From Actinomycetota bacterium (GTDB lineage: Bacteria; Actinomycetota; Coriobacteriia; Anaerosomatales; UBA912), in contig JAMDCK010000023.1 in the NCBI GenBank assembly GCA_023488435.1, positions 1 to 48,948 of the forward strand: 48,948 nucleotides of DNA. The letters run 5' to 3'. Under the pieces are notes generated by a model. That model was given only the letters and a program-made list of their open reading frames with translations, was not told the DNA's origin and did no database searches. Shown here in pieces: positions 34,163-41,517 of the stretch. Numbering within the stretch: the stretch's first letter is position 1; every line of letters begins with the position of its first letter. The position numbers and the translations under genes were made by a program.

Positions 34163-34218
34163 AAGAAAAGACCGGCCAACCAGGGGCTAAGATCCCCAAT
34201 CCTGTTGAGCCGGTCTTT
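34163..34218 (-). terminator. Intrinsic terminator inside the formate dehydrogenase leader (attenuator)
   Basis: Read on the minus strand, AAAGACCGGC (34218 to 34209) pairs with GCCGGTCTTT (34176 to 34167), enclosing an inner CAGG/CCTG and GGGG/CCCC hairpin, and is followed by TTTTCTT. It stands between the promoter (34350-34378) and the ATG at 34030, so transcription of the dehydrogenase operon would need read-through or antitermination. Confidence 0.65.
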
Positions 34219-34343
34219 GCGGTTTGCATCAAACCATTCACTTCCTTACCCCGAAGGTCTCGCATGAAAGCCCAGCTTTCTTGCGGTTAGCCTGTAAAGC
34301 GGATCGGGCTGCCGGCCCTCTAGTAACATCCGTTACAAGCTCT
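34219..34343 (-). promoter_or_regulatory. Structured 5' leader of the formate dehydrogenase operon (riboswitch-like)
   Basis: The leader between promoter and attenuator can fold into several hairpins. GTAAC-GGAT-GTTAC is at 34323-34336, CGCA-GAAAGC-TGG-GCTTTC-TGCG with one internal mismatch at 34261-34285, and GGTTT-GATGC-AAACC at about 34224-34238. Together with the terminator this looks like a ligand- or protein-controlled attenuator. A molybdenum/tungsten cofactor riboswitch would suit the gene it controls, but I cannot match a known consensus by eye. No ORF is seen in 34031-34403. Confidence 0.4.
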
Positions 34344-34349
34344 GCAAAT

Positions 34350-34378
34350 ACTATACGCCTGATGCGCTAAGGCGTCAA
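34350..34378 (-). promoter_or_regulatory. Sigma70-type promoter of the formate dehydrogenase operon
   Basis: TTGACG (34373-34378) and TATAGT (34350-34355) on the minus strand are exactly 17 bases apart, both 5/6 matches to consensus. Transcription would start near 34343, about 310 bases before the alpha ATG. The 14-base inverted repeat 34323-34336 lies just downstream of the start and could be an operator. Confidence 0.65.
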
Positions 34379-34403
34379 GAAATTCTCGTGCTCACCGAAC
34401 AGC

Positions 34404-35924
34404 CTAGCGACGGACGGTCTTTCCAAAGCGTTCAACGTATCCCTTGACATCGAAGACCTCGATTCCCAGACGTCGGGCCTGGCTCGCCAGCCGCGCATCT
34501 TGGGTGCAAAGTCTCTTGGCGCGTTTCGCCAGCACCAGCAGGGCTGCATCTTCGTAGCCTAGGCCATGTTTGGCTACGAGAACCCGAGCATCCGAGTCCG
34601 AGAAGGCGGACTTCCGGATCAACTTGCCCAGATCGTCGCCCTCGATCAGTCTTCCAGCGAATGCCGGATGGATCTGCTCGGGCGTCAAAAACATGCGGAA
34701 CCTACGGCGCAAGAGATCCACTCGACCGGCTTCAATCAGTGCATCGACGAAGTCCTCCGTGACTACGAACTTACGTCGACGGAGTAGGAACGGCAGCAAG
34801 GGCAAGAGCAGCAGCGGCAACAGCCATGCAAGCGTCTCAACGCGGAAGCCCGGTGGAACTGGGAGCACTATGGCCTGCTGCGGCCACTCCCAGACCTGGA
34901 CCTGGTGGTTCTCTCGGTCGGTGACGTAGATCCTGCCAGCCGCATCCAAGTCGATTGCGTTGGCGAACGAGAACTGGCCAGGGCCTATCCCCCGTCCCCC
35001 GAAGCTAGTGATCTTGTTGCCATCCAGGTCGTAGACATCGATTGCGTGCGCTAGGGCGTCGACCACATACAGACGGTCCTGTTCATCTATCGCGAGGCCA
35101 CGGGGTATGCCCGCCGTCGCTATGATGTAGTCGAACTCACCCTCCTTGTCGAAGACCTGAACGCGCCTGTTGTTGCTGTCACTGACGAAGACCCGACCGT
35201 CATCGCTGATAGCGATGTGATTGGGGAAGAACAACCGGCCCGGGCTCTCCATCATCTGCTCCACCATAACGGTGGAGCCGAATCGTTGAATCTCGACACC
35301 CTGGGGGTCGAATGCGATGACCCTGTGGTTTTCGGCGATTCCGACATCGGTCGCCCAGATGTTGCCCTGTGCGTCGAAGGTGGTCCCCAGCGGGCTCCAC
35401 AGTTGCTCATCGGTTCCGGTCGGTGCTATTCGGCGAATGAACGTTCCGTCGGCGGAAAAGACGAAGATCGAGCGATGGCGGCGGTCCGAGACGTAGATAT
35501 TCCCGTCCGGCCCTGCCGAGATGTGGTGAGGATTCCCGAGGCTCTCGTACTCGCCGTCGCCAATCGCCGAGAAGGAGAAGCGGTACTCGCCATTGAGTGA
35601 GTAGACCCTGACGGCGCGGGCGTCCGTGTCGGTGATGTACACGCTGTCGCCGAGCACTGCGACCCCGATTGGGCGGGTCAAGGCATCGGGACCTCGGGGG
35701 CCGGCGATTGCGAACTGGAATTCGGGTGGGGCCACGATCTCGGCTGCGTCGATTCCGATGCGCGGGATCGGCAGGCGACGGTGGGTGAGGTAATACCACG
35801 AAGCGAAGAGCACCAAAGCGATAAGCGCGAGCAAGACCGCCAGCAATACGATTTGCCGGGTCTTGGAGCGGGATCCGCGCCCGGACACTCCATCATCTGG
35901 TTTGATGTCTGTGGGCTCACTCAC
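34404..35924 (-). CDS. NHL-repeat propeller protein with transmembrane segment and C-terminal PIN-like domain
   Basis: The 506-residue protein starts at GTG 35924 (GAGGAGGAA upstream). One membrane helix (about 26-46) is followed by an extracytoplasmic six-bladed NHL propeller (about 65-340; blades with GNIYVSDRRHRSIFVFSADG, GRVFVSDSNNRRVQVFDKEG, DRLYVVDALAHAIDVYDLDG, GRIYVTDRENHQVQVWE). A second hydrophobic helix (about 360-382) precedes a C-terminal PIN-like domain with GYEDAALLVLAKRAKRLCTQ then DARLASQARRLGIEVFDV. Two helices place the propeller outside and the PIN-like part inside. PIN domains are usually RNases, but activity cannot be assumed. It ends a cytochrome operon. Confidence 0.8.
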   Translation of the reverse strand: MSEPTDIKPDDGVSGRGSRSKTRQIVLLAVLLALIALVLFASWYYLTHRRLPIPRIGIDAAEIVAPPEFQFAIAGPRGPDALTRPIGVAVLGDSVYITDTDARAVRVYSLNGEYRFSFSAIGDGEYESLGNPHHISAGPDGNIYVSDRRHRSIFVFSADGTFIRRIAPTGTDEQLWSPLGTTFDAQGNIWATDVGIAENHRVIAFDPQGVEIQRFGSTVMVEQMMESPGRLFFPNHIAISDDGRVFVSDSNNRRVQVFDKEGEFDYIIATAGIPRGLAIDEQDRLYVVDALAHAIDVYDLDGNKITSFGGRGIGPGQFSFANAIDLDAAGRIYVTDRENHQVQVWEWPQQAIVLPVPPGFRVETLAWLLPLLLLPLLPFLLRRRKFVVTEDFVDALIEAGRVDLLRRRFRMFLTPEQIHPAFAGRLIEGDDLGKLIRKSAFSDSDARVLVAKHGLGYEDAALLVLAKRAKRLCTQDARLASQARRLGIEVFDVKGYVERFGKTVRR

Positions 35925-35951
35925 AAAAACATTCCTCCTCTAGGGTGGGTT

Positions 35952-36157
35952 CTACTGCGCGGGTGGCTGCAAACGCTCCGATCCCGACAGCGCTTCGGGG
36001 TCACCTGGAACCAGGACAAGCACTCTCTGCCAGCCCGCCAAAGCGGCCTCACGGTTGTCGAGGCGCTCGTACAGAGTCGCCACAAGACGGGCCGCTTCAA
36101 CGCTTTCAGGGTCGATCGCGGCTGCGATCCTCGCCTCGCTCAGGGCTGCGCTGGCAT
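35952..36157 (-). pseudogene. Displaced C-terminal part of the TPR gene
   Basis: This stretch encodes the real C-terminus of the TPR protein (ending AGWQRVLVLVPGD, then SGSERLQPPAQ) but is out of frame with the upstream part because of the 152-bp duplication. Removing one repeat unit joins it in frame to 36340-37117, restoring 337 residues. Confidence 0.85.
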
Positions 36158-36339
36158 CTACCGAGGCAAGCTCGGAGGCGCTTTGCACGCCAAAGCGGCC
36201 TCACGGTTGTCGAGGCGCTCGTACAGAGTCGCCACAAGACGGGCCGCTTCAACGCTTTCAGGGTCGATCGCGGCTGCGATCCTCGCCTCGCTCAGGGCTG
36301 CGCTGGCATCTACCGAGGCAAGCTCGGAGGCGCTTTGCA
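36036..36339. repeat. Perfect 152-bp direct tandem repeat
   Basis: 36036-36187 and 36188-36339 are identical and adjacent. 152 is not a multiple of 3, so the second copy shifts the frame of the TPR gene. The flanks share no evident microhomology. This is the second perfect tandem duplication in the window. Confidence 0.97.
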
Positions 36340-37117
36340 GCCTGGCAGGGGCGGTCCCCAGCTCAGCCAAAGCCTCCTGTGGCTCGGTGCGATCGGCTGG
36401 CGCGTTCTCGGCTGCGACACGGAACCTCTCGGCAGCGCCCGCGGTGTCTCCGTCGGCGAGGAGGATCCGGCCGTATTCGTAGTTGGCGTCTGGCCGAAGC
36501 GGGTCGAACCGCAGCGCGAATTGGATGTTCTCACGGTAGAGCACGGGCGAATCGATCTCGCGGTAAGCGATACCGAGCAGGAAGTAGGTGTCCGCGACAT
36601 CCCTTCGGACGCGCGTAGCCTCACGCAGGTACTTGATGGCCTCCTCGTACTCTTGGCGCTCCATCAGCGTAGCCCCGAGATGCCGATAGGCCCTCTCCAA
36701 CCGTTGATCGACCGCGTCGAAGCGACCGTCCGTGAGTACCTCGATGATCCTGCGCCAGTATCCTTCGGCGGTCAGCCACTCGCCCTGCTCCATCGCGATG
36801 AACGCCAGTCCAGCAAGGGCCCGAGGGTCATCGGCTTGGGCGCTCAAGACCTCCTGATACTGCTCGGAGGCGGCGCGGAAGCTCCCGGCCGCCAGTAGGG
36901 CGTCGGCCAGATTCAAGCGTGCACCGAGGTCGTTGGGGTCGTCGCGCACAATCTGCTCCAGGTTCGCGATGGCCCTAGCCGCCGGTGTGGCGGCCCGCTG
37001 CTGAAGCTCGGTCGCGATTATCACATAAGCGAGGAAAGCCAGCGCCAAGACCAGGCCTCCAATGGCTACCTTGATGGCTATGTCTAGACGCCGAGGATTG
37101 TCATCGCGTGCATCCAC
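36158..37117 (-). CDS. Membrane-anchored TPR protein, C-terminus disrupted by a tandem duplication
   Basis: As it stands the frame encodes 319 residues from GTG 37117 (AAAGGAG upstream): a membrane helix (about 17-37) and TPR units (about 45-300) with alternating helix pairs such as DLGARLNLADALLAAGSFRA, DPRALAGLAFIAMEQGEWLT and VADTYFLLGIAYREI. The frame then runs into the second copy of the 152-bp repeat and ends in nine foreign residues (CKAPPSLPR). Without one repeat unit the gene is 337 residues, 35952-37117. TPR proteins scaffold complexes; between multihaem cytochrome genes it may help assemble them, like CcmH/NrfG-type factors. Confidence 0.82.
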   Translation of the reverse strand: MDARDDNPRRLDIAIKVAIGGLVLALAFLAYVIIATELQQRAATPAARAIANLEQIVRDDPNDLGARLNLADALLAAGSFRAASEQYQEVLSAQADDPRALAGLAFIAMEQGEWLTAEGYWRRIIEVLTDGRFDAVDQRLERAYRHLGATLMERQEYEEAIKYLREATRVRRDVADTYFLLGIAYREIDSPVLYRENIQFALRFDPLRPDANYEYGRILLADGDTAGAAERFRVAAENAPADRTEPQEALAELGTAPARLQSASELASVDASAALSEARIAAAIDPESVEAARLVATLYERLDNREAALACKAPPSLPR

Positions 37118-37165
37118 TGTGGCGTTGCTCCTTTCGGCGTCTCAAGTTCGAGATGCATCTTGGGA

Positions 37166-38752
37166 TCATAGTCTGAGGTCGTCGTGACAGCGCCGACATA
37201 GCTCCGACCCCGGATAGGGAGCGATGAGCAGATTGTCGATGCCGAGGTTACCGTGGCACTCGTAGCATAGCCGGACATCGTGCGCCTGGGCGGGTGCTGC
37301 CGGGCCGGGGATCGGGCGCACTTGGAACTGGGTGTGGCAGTCATCGCAGACATACGCCCTTCCAACCCGCTCCTGGACGTTGAAGTGAACCGCATGTTCG
37401 GCCAGGCGCGCATCATCGATCTCGGTAGCCGGCTCTGTTTCCATCTCCACGTGACACTCCACACAGTTCTCCTGCAGCAACTCAAGGTCGGCGACGGTCT
37501 CGTGATGGCAATCCTGGCACCACGACCGATCGGTATGGCAGACGTTGCAGTCATCCGCCAGTGGTTGAGCACTTTGCACCGTATGCTGTGAAAGCCACGC
37601 CGGTGGATGCGGCATCGACGTCGTGTGGCACATCTCGCACGACTGGGATGTGTGGCATATCGAGCATGCCCCACGTTGGCCGAGGAAGTCCTGACCGTGG
37701 TCGGGGATCCACTCCCGAGCATAGTGAAGTTCGGGTATCACGGGCTCGCTGACTCGACCGTCGGCCATCTGAGCTCCGCCGACATGGCAGTCGGTGCAGA
37801 ATGTCGATGTGTGACACATCGTGCACGACTCCATTTGAGCTTCGGCGGTCTGTGTGTGGACTCCGGACATGAAAGCCGTCGTGTGATCCGCGGGGACGAG
37901 ATTGAAAGCCGGAGGATGGCAGGCTCCGCACTCTTCTGTCGCGACTTCGCCCTGAGCGGCATGGGTGAGGCCATGGCACCGGTAGCATGAAAGCATGTCC
38001 GGGACCACGGTCGTGTCCTGCTGATGAGGGAAGACCTCGTGGCATGCTGCGCAATCGTAATCCCGCTCCAGGTGTGGATCGTGCGGGAAGATAATCCTTT
38101 CATCCCGTGTCTCATCGACGGTGGTGTGACAGTACGCACACTGACTCATCGTCACTTCTTCGGTGGTGTCGATCCAAACATCGGGTAGCACTGGCTCTTC
38201 GGGTAGCAGGCGCAGGTAGATGCTGGGCATCGGTCCGACCTCGGGAACGAGTTCAGCATGACAGGCATCACAATCTGTCGCAGCCACATGACACATCATG
38301 CAGGAGTTAACGCCGACCCGTTCGCTGGCGACGGCATGGGGTTCATCCACCCACGTTTCGACGTGACTCGCCGGTCGCAATGTGTGTTCGGGGGTGTGGC
38401 AGGTCGAGCATGTGCCGGATGCCATGACCAACTGCGGTCCATGGAGCATCCCGTGGCAGGCGAAGCAGGTCTGCATGTCAGGGCGATAAGTCCTGTCGGC
38501 CTCGTGAGCCGGACGCACATGACAGGCAGCGCACTCTGCGGGCGGATGTTCCTGGTGATTGAAGGCCAGGCCCCTGAGATCGGACTGGGCGATTTCCATG
38601 TGGCACGGGCGACAATCGAAGTTGCGCGTCGGCAGAGCGGTGACGTTCACCCTGCCATCGTCCAAGGTCTCACCCGTTGCGGGTCGCCAGAACAAAGCCG
38701 TGCCCGCTATCAGCACAGCCACTGCGATGGTCGCTAAGATCCGAAACTTCAC
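37166..38752 (-). CDS. 20-haem cytochrome c
   Basis: The 528-residue exported protein has a signal-anchor-like start (MKFRILATIAVAVLIAGTAL) and 20 CxxCH motifs by my count, about one per 26 residues. Several occur as close pairs (CMMCH/CDACH, CTMCH/CTDCH, CSICH/CEMCH, CNVCH/CQDCH). Such density usually makes a wire-like haem stack carrying electrons over long distance. No catalytic haem variant is evident. It follows the 7-haem gene by 19 bases and precedes the TPR gene by 48, in one operon. Confidence 0.92.
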   Translation of the reverse strand: MKFRILATIAVAVLIAGTALFWRPATGETLDDGRVNVTALPTRNFDCRPCHMEIAQSDLRGLAFNHQEHPPAECAACHVRPAHEADRTYRPDMQTCFACHGMLHGPQLVMASGTCSTCHTPEHTLRPASHVETWVDEPHAVASERVGVNSCMMCHVAATDCDACHAELVPEVGPMPSIYLRLLPEEPVLPDVWIDTTEEVTMSQCAYCHTTVDETRDERIIFPHDPHLERDYDCAACHEVFPHQQDTTVVPDMLSCYRCHGLTHAAQGEVATEECGACHPPAFNLVPADHTTAFMSGVHTQTAEAQMESCTMCHTSTFCTDCHVGGAQMADGRVSEPVIPELHYAREWIPDHGQDFLGQRGACSICHTSQSCEMCHTTSMPHPPAWLSQHTVQSAQPLADDCNVCHTDRSWCQDCHHETVADLELLQENCVECHVEMETEPATEIDDARLAEHAVHFNVQERVGRAYVCDDCHTQFQVRPIPGPAAPAQAHDVRLCYECHGNLGIDNLLIAPYPGSELCRRCHDDLRL

Positions 38753-38771
38753 CGGAGTCCTTCTTTTGCGC

Positions 38772-39737
38772 TTATCGGGCGAATAATTCGCTCATGGCCT
38801 GGCGCAGCCAGTCAGCCCACCTTGCGAGGAATACCTCGTCCGATATCTCCTCGCGGCCATGGATGAACCGGGCGTAGTCGACATAAGCCTCGTTCGCATC
38901 CGGATGGCATGGCGAGCATGTCTGAACCAGGCGTCGCTCGTTGACCATCGATTGACGGTCATCGGCCGGACGGATGTCGTGATATCCATGACAATCCCAG
39001 CATGCGGGAGCGTCGGTCGCACCCCGCCTGTAGGCCGCGCCGTGATAGTAGTCATCGTACGAGTACCAGTAGTCCTCATGGCAGCGACCGCACACCTCCC
39101 ACCCCCGAGCGCGCATCTCGGCACGTCCGGCAGGGCTCTCGCTGAGGAATCCGATCTGGTGGCTACCGTGACAGTCGCTGCACAACGGACGCCTGGGTGC
39201 GTCCGGGTCCGCCAATGCCTCGGGGTCAGTCTCGGCGCGGTGTGCTCCCCTGCCGACATCGAGTGCCTGATCCTCGTGACAGTTCTTGCAAGCAGAGCCT
39301 GCTACCGACTGCCAGTCGGTTCCAAGCTGTGCGTGAGGTGCTACGAAGGCGAAGTCCAGGTGGCAGCCGACGCACTGGATCTCCCCGTGCGCGGAAGCCT
39401 CGAATTGCGAGGGATCGACGAAGTAGCTGATGACTCGACCGTCCCTGATGCGGGTGAGGTCCTCATCCGCATGACACACCATGCAGCCAGCTCTGGCTGC
39501 GGTGGGGAGCGTGAAGTCGACGTCGTAGCCCTCGATGGTCACGGTGGTGACAGCGGTCGTCTCAGGCAGAGGGGGTTGTGCGATTGCGAGCGTAGGAGTC
39601 ATTGCAATGGCAGCCAATGTTAGCGCGGCCAGCACTATCGACGCTGCATACGCATGGAATCGCTCCGCTGAATCGGACAGTCGAAGCAGACAGTCATGCA
39701 GTCCTGACCCTTGACCCCTGTACAAAATCGCCACCAT
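38772..39737 (-). CDS. 7-haem cytochrome c, first gene of a cytochrome operon
   Basis: The 321-residue frame contains seven CxxCH motifs: CMVCH, CVGCH, CKNCH, CSDCH, CGRCH, CWDCH and CSPCH. A hydrophobic export signal lies at about 33-54 (IVLAALTLAAIAMTPTLAIA). The start is unclear: ATG 39737 puts 32 mostly polar residues before the signal. A better-looking ATG with GCGGAG upstream (39653-39655, MRMQRR) is one frame off and hits a stop at once; one extra base would fuse it to the signal peptide. A one-base error or mutation is possible. Residues 200-290 resemble other soluble multihaem cytochromes with HGYHD after CWDC. Confidence 0.82.
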   Translation of the reverse strand: MVAILYRGQGSGLHDCLLRLSDSAERFHAYAASIVLAALTLAAIAMTPTLAIAQPPLPETTAVTTVTIEGYDVDFTLPTAARAGCMVCHADEDLTRIRDGRVISYFVDPSQFEASAHGEIQCVGCHLDFAFVAPHAQLGTDWQSVAGSACKNCHEDQALDVGRGAHRAETDPEALADPDAPRRPLCSDCHGSHQIGFLSESPAGRAEMRARGWEVCGRCHEDYWYSYDDYYHGAAYRRGATDAPACWDCHGYHDIRPADDRQSMVNERRLVQTCSPCHPDANEAYVDYARFIHGREEISDEVFLARWADWLRQAMSELFAR

Positions 39738-39788
39738 CCAATGCGACTCGTGCGATCACTGATATTCAATACTTTGCCGGTTACTCGC

Positions 39789-39817
39789 AGGATAGGAAAG
39801 GCGGAGGGTAACGTCAA
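39789..39817 (-). promoter_or_regulatory. Sigma70-type promoter of the 7-haem/20-haem cytochrome operon
   Basis: TTGACG (39812-39817) and TATCCT (39789-39794) on the minus strand have a 17-base spacer. The transcript would begin near 39782, about 45 bases before ATG 39737. It lies in the 122-base gap after the cysteine desulfurase stop, marking a break between the cofactor operon and the cytochrome operon. Confidence 0.6.
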
Positions 39818-39859
39818 CACATTTCGCCCCCAGCCGAGGATACCGGGCGCGAACGGGCT

Positions 39860-41032
39860 TCAGTGACTCGCGACGACCCGCTCCAGACTCCCAATCAGAT
39901 AGTCGGCGTCAGCGACCGAGATGCCGTGCCCGATCGAGAAGCGCACCGTCCCGCTCTCAAGCGTCCCGACGGTCCTGTGCGCCCAGGGGCTGCAGTGAAG
40001 TCCCGGTCGGCAGGCGATTCTAGCCTGTCTGTCGAGAGCGAAGGCGATCTCGTCGGCTGCGAGCTTGTCGTGGACGATGCTCACGACGGGCACTCGTTCC
40101 ACGCCTGTCGGCGGTCCAAGCACTCGCACTCCCGGAGTCTGCGCCAGCCCCTCGATGAGCCTGAACGTCAACTCCAGCTCGAGCCTTCGCAGCTCCTCGC
40201 CGTGCTCGCCGAGGAAGCCGACGCCCGCCCCCAGGCCGATGATTCCCGGCGTGTTGAGGGTCCCCGCCTCGTAGCGCTCGGGTCGCTCGGCAGTTTCGCC
40301 CTCTTCCAGCGAGAACGCTCCGCCTGTCCCGCCCTCGACGAGCGGATCGGGGTCGATCCGGGCTGAGAGGTACATCAGGCCGATGCCCTGCGGTCCGAGC
40401 AAGCCCTTGTGGCCCGAGAGCAGGTAGGCGTCGGCGCCCAGCGAGCCTAGGTCCACCGACAGGTGCCCCCCGGCCTGCGCGCCATCGACGATCATCACCG
40501 CCCCGTGGGCGTGTGCGATGTCGGCGAGGTCGCCCACCGCCTGGATCGTGCCGGTGACGTTGGAGGCGTGCTGGCAGATCACCGCGCGGGTGGGCGCGGC
40601 GGCCACGGCCTTCTCGGCGTGGTCGGGATCGATGAAACCGGTGGGGTCGGCGTGCACCACGACCACTTCAACACCGGCGGCGGCGAGTGTCGCGAGCGGC
40701 CGGGTGATGGCGTTGTGCTCCATCGAGCCGACGACGACCCTGTCGCCCGGGCGCAGCAGGCCCTTGAGCACCAGGTTGCACGCGGCCGTGCACGAGGGCA
40801 CGAACATGAGGTCGCGCGCGTCGGGCACGCCCAGGTAGCGCGCGCAGGCGCCGCGCGCCTCGAAGACCGCTCGCGAGGTGCGAAGAGCGAGTTCGTGGAC
40901 GCCACGGCCGGGGTTTCCGCCCAGCTCACGCATGGCGAGGTCCATCGCCTTGATGACGGCATCGGGTTTGGGCCACGACGAGGCCGCATGGTCGAAATAG
41001 CGGATCGGATTCTCTGTCGCTGGCGACGTCAT
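39860..41032 (-). CDS. Cysteine desulfurase-like PLP enzyme (class V aminotransferase, EF2568-type)
   Basis: The 390-residue enzyme has the class V fold: PLP-Lys in LLSGHKGLLGPQGIG, the HNAITRPL and DGAQAGGH motifs, and the loop RPGLHCSPWAHRTVG with the candidate catalytic Cys. The opening IRYFDHAASSWPKPDAVIKA is typical of the EF2568-type desulfurase family, which tends to occur with selenium- and molybdenum-enzyme genes. It converts cysteine to alanine and a persulfide (or may use selenocysteine). As last gene of the cofactor operon it could donate sulfur to FdhD or MOSC domains; that link is inference. Its start overlaps mogA by 4 bases. Confidence 0.85.
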   Translation of the reverse strand: MTSPATENPIRYFDHAASSWPKPDAVIKAMDLAMRELGGNPGRGVHELALRTSRAVFEARGACARYLGVPDARDLMFVPSCTAACNLVLKGLLRPGDRVVVGSMEHNAITRPLATLAAAGVEVVVVHADPTGFIDPDHAEKAVAAAPTRAVICQHASNVTGTIQAVGDLADIAHAHGAVMIVDGAQAGGHLSVDLGSLGADAYLLSGHKGLLGPQGIGLMYLSARIDPDPLVEGGTGGAFSLEEGETAERPERYEAGTLNTPGIIGLGAGVGFLGEHGEELRRLELELTFRLIEGLAQTPGVRVLGPPTGVERVPVVSIVHDKLAADEIAFALDRQARIACRPGLHCSPWAHRTVGTLESGTVRFSIGHGISVADADYLIGSLERVVASH

Positions 41033-41517
41033 CCCTGGTGGCCGCCGCCCTCGACCATCGCGATGGCGTGCTCGAGCTGGTCAGCGACGAAACCCAGGCA
41101 CTCGAGTGCGCCCTTGTGGCTGCCGGGCAGGTTGATCACGAGCGTCGAACCCCGCAGGGCTGCGGCTCCCCGCGAGAGCATCGCTCGGCGGGTGACCTGC
41201 ATCGAGCTCGCGCGGATCGCCTCGGCGATGCCCGGAGCGTTGCGGTCGCAGACATCGAGAGTCGCCTCGGGCGTCACATCGCGCGGAGCGAAACCGGTGC
41301 CGCCGGTAGTGAGCACGACGTCGGCCCCGACCTCATCGGCGAGTTCGACGATAGCTGCCGAGATGCCCGCCCGGTCATCGGGAACCAGCCTGCTGGCGAC
41401 AACCTGCCAGCCGAGCGCGACGACCTGCTCGGCGAGTGCCGGGCCGGCCGTGTCCTCGGCATCGCCTGCGAAGCGCGAATCCGAGCAGGTCACGATCGCG
41501 ACCGTTAGCGGCCTCAT
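41029..41517 (-). CDS. mogA: Molybdopterin adenylyltransferase MogA/MoaB
   Basis: The 162-residue protein adenylates molybdopterin before metal insertion by MoeA. Motifs: VTCSDSRFAGDAEDTAGP, the TTGGTGFAPRDVTPEA phosphate-binding loop, and NLPGSHKGALECL. ATG 41517 overlaps the moaC/MOSC stop (ATGA). A longer upstream frame exists but is Arg/His-rich and antisense-like, so it is rejected. Confidence 0.92.
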   Translation of the reverse strand: MRPLTVAIVTCSDSRFAGDAEDTAGPALAEQVVALGWQVVASRLVPDDRAGISAAIVELADEVGADVVLTTGGTGFAPRDVTPEATLDVCDRNAPGIAEAIRASSMQVTRRAMLSRGAAALRGSTLVINLPGSHKGALECLGFVADQLEHAIAMVEGGGHQG

